A DNA stretch of 60,353 nucleotides, taken from the NCBI GenBank assembly GCA_038216465.1, contig JBBQQC010000020.1:1-60353 (forward strand). The letters run 5' to 3'. The position numbers were made by a program, and so were the translations under genes. Below the pieces are notes generated by a model, which saw only the letters and a list, made by a program, of their open reading frames with translations, made no database searches and had not been told where the DNA came from. The DNA is from JACCZX01 sp038216465. Lineage in GTDB: Bacteria; Pseudomonadota; Gammaproteobacteria; Burkholderiales; Burkholderiaceae_F. This document shows, in pieces, positions 57,808-60,353 of this stretch (within the stretch, counting starts at the first letter, position 1; each line of letters opens with the position of its first letter).

Positions 57808-57848
57808 CATGTGCGCTGCCTAGGCTCACCATGGCCAGGAAGAGTGAT

Positions 57849-57873
57849 ACCTACCCCTTCCAGCTAGCGGACG
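57849..57873 (+). other. attC site 4, left part (split by the IS)
   Basis: ACCTACCCCTTCCAGC and TAGCGGACG match the left end of attC 1 and attC 5 (CCTAACCCTTCCATCGAGCGGAC), with the core slightly changed (ACCTACC). The rest of the site continues at 59126 after the insertion sequence. Confidence 0.75.
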
Positions 57874-57924
57874 TGGAGCTTACCTCGGTTTGATTGACAC
57901 TTTCACCTAACGATGAGAGGTTCA

Positions 57925-58287
57925 ATGGGGACACCCGGACCACAGAAGGTCAATCGATATGGTGTTGAGTTCAAGCTCAAGGCCGTGCAGATGAGCCAGC
58001 AAACTGACGTGCTAATCAAAGACGTCGCCGAGTCGCTGTGCATTCACCCGTTCATGTTGTCGAAGTGGCGCAAGCAAGTACGTGACGGCGAGCTGTCAGG
58101 TACTGTGCCGAAGATCGACACAGCAGGCGTCGGTGAGCTGCAGCGGCTGCGCGAAGTCGAGCGCAAGTTCAAGCGTCTGCAGATGGAGCACGACCTGCTA
58201 AAAAAAGCCATCCGGTTTGCCTCCGATCGAAAGCAGAAGTCTTTGCATTCGTCCAGGCAAACCGGCAAACCTATGCGGTCAAGATGA
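57925..58287 (+). CDS. IS3-family transposase OrfA
   Basis: This 120-residue helix-turn-helix protein starts MGTPGPQKVNRYGVEFKLKA (an ATG at 57913 is also in frame). The HTH region reads DVAESLCIHPFMLSKWRKQV and a leucine-zipper-like coil follows (LREVERKFKRLQMEHDLLKK). A run of seven A and a G at 58200-58207 is the expected slippage site for making the OrfAB fusion. Confidence 0.88.
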   Translation: MGTPGPQKVNRYGVEFKLKAVQMSQQTDVLIKDVAESLCIHPFMLSKWRKQVRDGELSGTVPKIDTAGVGELQRLREVERKFKRLQMEHDLLKKAIRFASDRKQKSLHSSRQTGKPMRSR

Positions 58288-59109
58288 TGTGCGCGATGTA
58301 TGGCGTGACGCGTGGCGGCTTCTATGCGTGGCAAGCCCGATTGCCCAGTGCTCGCGCACTGGGCGATGTCGAACTGATCGAACACGTCACTCGAGTTCAC
58401 AGCGGCAGCCGGGGCTTATACGGCAGTCCTCGCGTTGCCCACAAGCTGCGGCAGCAAGGCGTGCAAGTGGGTCGGCGCAGGATTGCTCGCCTTATGAGAG
58501 TGGCCCGACTGCAGGGGCGAAGTGCCCGGCTCTACCGCCGATCACGTGTCAGCCAGCGAGCCTTCTTCACTAGCGTTGCCAACAGTCAACGTGCAATCAC
58601 GCTGGACGCAACGAATCAGATCTGGGTGGCCCGATGTGACCTACCTGCAAATCGCCGGCCAGTGGCGCTATCTGGCGGCCGTGATGGACAAGCACTCGCG
58701 CCGCATCATCGGCTGGAGCTTGAGCAAGCGCCGCGATGTGGCGCTGACTCTGCAGGCGTTGCGCCATGCCGTGCACCATCGACAGCCGCCACCCGGCTGC
58801 GTCTTTCACACTGACCGCGGCGTTGAATATGCAGCCTTTGACATGCGCGAGGCGCTCAGGCGCCACGGCTTCGTCCAAAGTATGAATCGGCCGGGCATGA
58901 TGAACGACAACGCGCACATGGAGTCGTTCTTCCATTCGATGAAGACCGAGGCGCTTTACGGCCTGACATTCGATACCGACAATGCCCTGAGAAGCGAGTT
59001 GTGCAGCTACATCCAGTTCTATAACCAGGAGCGCCTCCATTCATCGCTCCACTACCTCCCTCCCATCGCCTTCGAGCGACGTGAGGCCCGTCAATCACGT
59101 GTCAACTAA
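58206..59109 (+). pseudogene. IS3-family transposase OrfB, disrupted by a one-base insertion
   Basis: After the -1 slip the frame runs through FVQANRQTYAVKMMCAMYGV to TLDATNQIWVA (about 58631), then leaves the coding frame at a CCC run (58630-58632). The next frame carries on with DVTYLQIAGQWRYLAAVMD, HTDRGVEYAA and NDNAHMESFFHSMKTEALYG, giving all three DDE residues (Asp in DVTYL, Asp in HTDRG, Glu in ESFF). One extra C explains the break. The product would be truncated before the second DDE residue, so the element is probably inactive or the base is an error. Confidence 0.85.
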
Positions 59110-59125
59110 AGCGGTGCAAGTTCCC

Positions 59126-59179
59126 GTCCCAAAGGCCGCTTCGCGCCCTTTGGCCCGCCGCTCATGTCGAACGTTAGGT
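59126..59179 (+). other. attC site 4, right part
   Basis: The right part of the split site: central stem AAAGG-CCGCTTCGCG-CCCTTTGG, arm GCCGCTCATGTCGAAC and core GTTAGGT at 59173-59179. It is nearly the same as the right half of attC 5. Confidence 0.85.
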
Positions 59180-59217
59180 CTCGCTCGGAGCACCGGTGTA
59201 GGTGAGCGGGGAAGCCA

Positions 59218-59601
59218 ATGAAGTGCCTTCGAATATTCGCGGACGAGGATGGCGTTTCACATTTCGCCGACATCGACATCTCGCTTGTCCCGACGCAGCT
59301 ATTTCCCGGCGTTCCTGCCATCAGTCTGTCATCGTGGTTCGCGGCCACGGCGGTCCGGTTTGCTTGGGTTCCAGCCGGGATGCGTGTGGCAGACTGGCAC
59401 ACGACGCCAGTTCGACAGCTGGTTGTCTGGCTCACGGGTTCGGTGGAGTTCGAGACCGGCGACGGGGACGTACGACGGTGCGCGCCGGGGGCTGTCGTGC
59501 TCGTCGAAGATACGTCCGGCCGCGGTCATATCTCGCGCCACCCGGACGAAGGGCAGTTCCTCATGTTCCTTCCCGTGCCAGACGACCTCGCTCTCTCGTA
59601 G
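59218..59601 (+). CDS. Cupin-domain protein (cassette 5)
   Basis: This cytoplasmic protein of 127 residues has a cupin core: FAWVPAGMRVADWHTTPVRQ, LVVWLTGSVEFETGDGDVRR and CAPGAVVLVEDTSGRGHISR, where Trp-His, Glu and His are the usual metal ligands. There is no signal peptide. The start MKCLRIFADEDGVSHF at 59218 has GGGGAAG upstream. The enzyme activity is unknown. It is a typical cassette: one gene plus attC. Confidence 0.78.
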   Translation: MKCLRIFADEDGVSHFADIDISLVPTQLFPGVPAISLSSWFAATAVRFAWVPAGMRVADWHTTPVRQLVVWLTGSVEFETGDGDVRRCAPGAVVLVEDTSGRGHISRHPDEGQFLMFLPVPDDLALS

Positions 59602-59651
59602 GAAACGGCATGCTTGCACATCGAGCTTCCCATGGCTGACTACGCGGCGAG

Positions 59652-59729
59652 ACCTAACCCTTCCATCGAGCGGACGTGTGAAGGGCCGCTTCGCGCCCCT
59701 TGCCCCGCCGCTCATGTCAAACGTTAGAC
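59652..59729 (+). other. attC site 5 (end of cassette 5)
   Basis: 78 bp with ends ACCTAAC (59652-59658) and GTTAGAC (59723-59729). The arms TCGAGCGGAC/GCCGCTCATG and the centre AAGGGCCGC/GCGCCCCTT form a long hairpin. It is the closest relative of attC 1. Confidence 0.9.
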
Positions 59730-59752
59730 AGCATTAGCGGAGACTTGAGCCA

Positions 59753-60160
59753 ATGCGATGGACGCACTTCACCATCCCAGTAAGCGACCTCGAAGCGTCG
59801 ATACAGTTCTTCACCGAAACGTGCGGGCTCTCGGTTGTGCGCGACCGTCGCCTGGAAGGCGGAAATACAGTTTGGCTCGGTCCCATGCCAGCTCCAGGTG
59901 ACGATCCTGAGTTCGTTGTTGTCATCTCACGGGGCGCGGTCCGCGAGCCGCTTGATCACTTTGGGTTTCAGTGCGACGAGCGCGATGAAGTAACGGCACT
60001 GGCCCGGCGAGCCCGAGAAAGAGGGATTCTTGTGGAAGGGCCTACCGACTATGGCGGGAGCGTGGGCTATTTCGCACTGGTACGTGAACCGAGCGGACAC
60101 CTAGTTGAGTTCACGCACGGGCAGCCGCTCAAGGGGTTGGTGAATCGGAATGCTGTCTAA
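59753..60160 (+). CDS. VOC-superfamily protein (cassette 6)
   Basis: This 135-residue protein has the VOC/glyoxalase fold: MRWTHFTIPVSDLEASIQFF (first metal ligand His5), PGDDPEFVVVISRGAVREPL, DHFGFQCDERDEVTALARRA (second His), and YFALVREPSGHLVEFTHGQP (the glutamate of VEF is the third ligand). A plausible start is ATG 59753. The stop codon overlaps the GTCTAAC of attC 6. The full set of ligands suggests an active metal enzyme; the substrate is unknown. Confidence 0.82.
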   Translation: MRWTHFTIPVSDLEASIQFFTETCGLSVVRDRRLEGGNTVWLGPMPAPGDDPEFVVVISRGAVREPLDHFGFQCDERDEVTALARRARERGILVEGPTDYGGSVGYFALVREPSGHLVEFTHGQPLKGLVNRNAV

Positions 60161-60219
60161 CACGTCGTTCGAAAGCCGACGCGCGATAAAGCCGCGCGCG
60201 GCTCAACTCGAACCGTATG
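60155..60219 (+). other. attC site 6, degenerate right end
   Basis: The left core GTCTAAC (60155-60161) complements the GTTAGAC that opens this cassette. The arms CGTTCGAAAGCCGAC/GGCTCAACTCGAAC can fold, but the right core reads CCGTATGG instead of GTTAGRC. The site looks damaged and probably marks the array end. Confidence 0.6.
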
Positions 60220-60353
60220 GACTGCCCCTTCGTCAAGGGGATATTTAGCTTGGGTTGTGCATCGTTGCTTTTTCGTTTGCTGCATAGGCTGATGATCAGT
60301 AGCGGGCTGGACTGCGGTTCCGTATACGGCCTTTAGGTGAGCGCGATGGGCTC

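Larger units (their letters stand above)
57874..59125 (+). mobile_element. IS3-family insertion sequence inside attC 4
   Basis: The element is about 1.25 kb. Imperfect 27-bp terminal inverted repeats, TGGAGCTTACCTCGG... and its partner ending ...GTGTCAACTAAAGCGGTGCAAGTTCCC, match at about 19 of 27 positions. It holds orfA and orfB joined by a -1 frameshift at A7G (58200-58207), as in IS3 elements. I see no clear target duplication. The flanks together rebuild an attC site. Confidence 0.85.

Noticed and set aside
1..60353. CRISPR arrays, tRNA or rRNA genes
   Set aside because: I saw no regularly spaced repeats other than attC sites and no tRNA-like or rRNA sequence.

Overview
The window (about 60 kb, high GC, GC-rich third positions, dense gene packing) looks like a chromosome segment of a betaproteobacterium, probably order Burkholderiales. 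Pointers are the double-length UvrA of about 1,950 residues, the imuA-imuB-dnaE2 mutagenesis operon, several peptide ABC and TRAP transporters, and GC-rich palindromic repeats of a type common in that order. No rRNA, tRNA or CRISPR array was seen.

Layout. 1-13.6 kb: catabolic and housekeeping genes (partial hutH, a DUF2238 membrane protein, an outer-membrane barrel, fadD, a PF10023 lipoprotein peptidase, a PaaK-like ligase, a molybdopterin oxidoreductase, argE, and an M20 amidohydrolase whose first codons are out of frame). 13.7-23.3 kb: a tandem UvrA with a palindromic repeat inserted in frame, then small or poorly known genes, a truncated VOC gene and an unlisted small reverse-strand ORF with its own terminator. 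23.3-38.1 kb: two divergent peptide-type ABC transporter operons, the left one with an M20 amidohydrolase. In the right one the binding-protein gene is cut off from the ATPase genes by a Fur-box cupredoxin/FTR1 iron module, flanked by a 147-bp direct repeat of the ATPase gene 3' end. 38.1-46.8 kb: a cluster matching the itaconate degradation gene set (hydratase, acyl-CoA dehydrogenase, CoA-transferase, MmgE/PrpD, CitE-type lyase), a remnant of the VOC gene that belongs to that set, and a DctPQM TRAP transporter. 46.8-49.2 kb: a penicillin-acylase-family protein.

49.2-60.2 kb is the most striking part: an integron whose integrase gene intI lies 18 bp upstream of imuA-imuB-dnaE2, on the same strand. 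A near-perfect LexA box sits directly upstream of intI. In the other direction run an attI site resembling attI1 and an array of six gene cassettes, each with a recognisable attC. They encode a PH-domain membrane protein, a secreted ABM-fold protein, no clear product, a secreted cupin-like protein, a cupin and a VOC protein. One attC is split by an IS3-family element whose orfB carries a one-base frameshift, and the last attC is degenerate. The arrangement suggests that SOS induction could raise integrase (cassette shuffling) and the translesion mutasome from one promoter. This is an inference from gene order and the LexA site.

The last 130 bases (60220-60353) hold nothing I can recognise. 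All other gene-free gaps are shorter than about 250 bases; those with content are described below.
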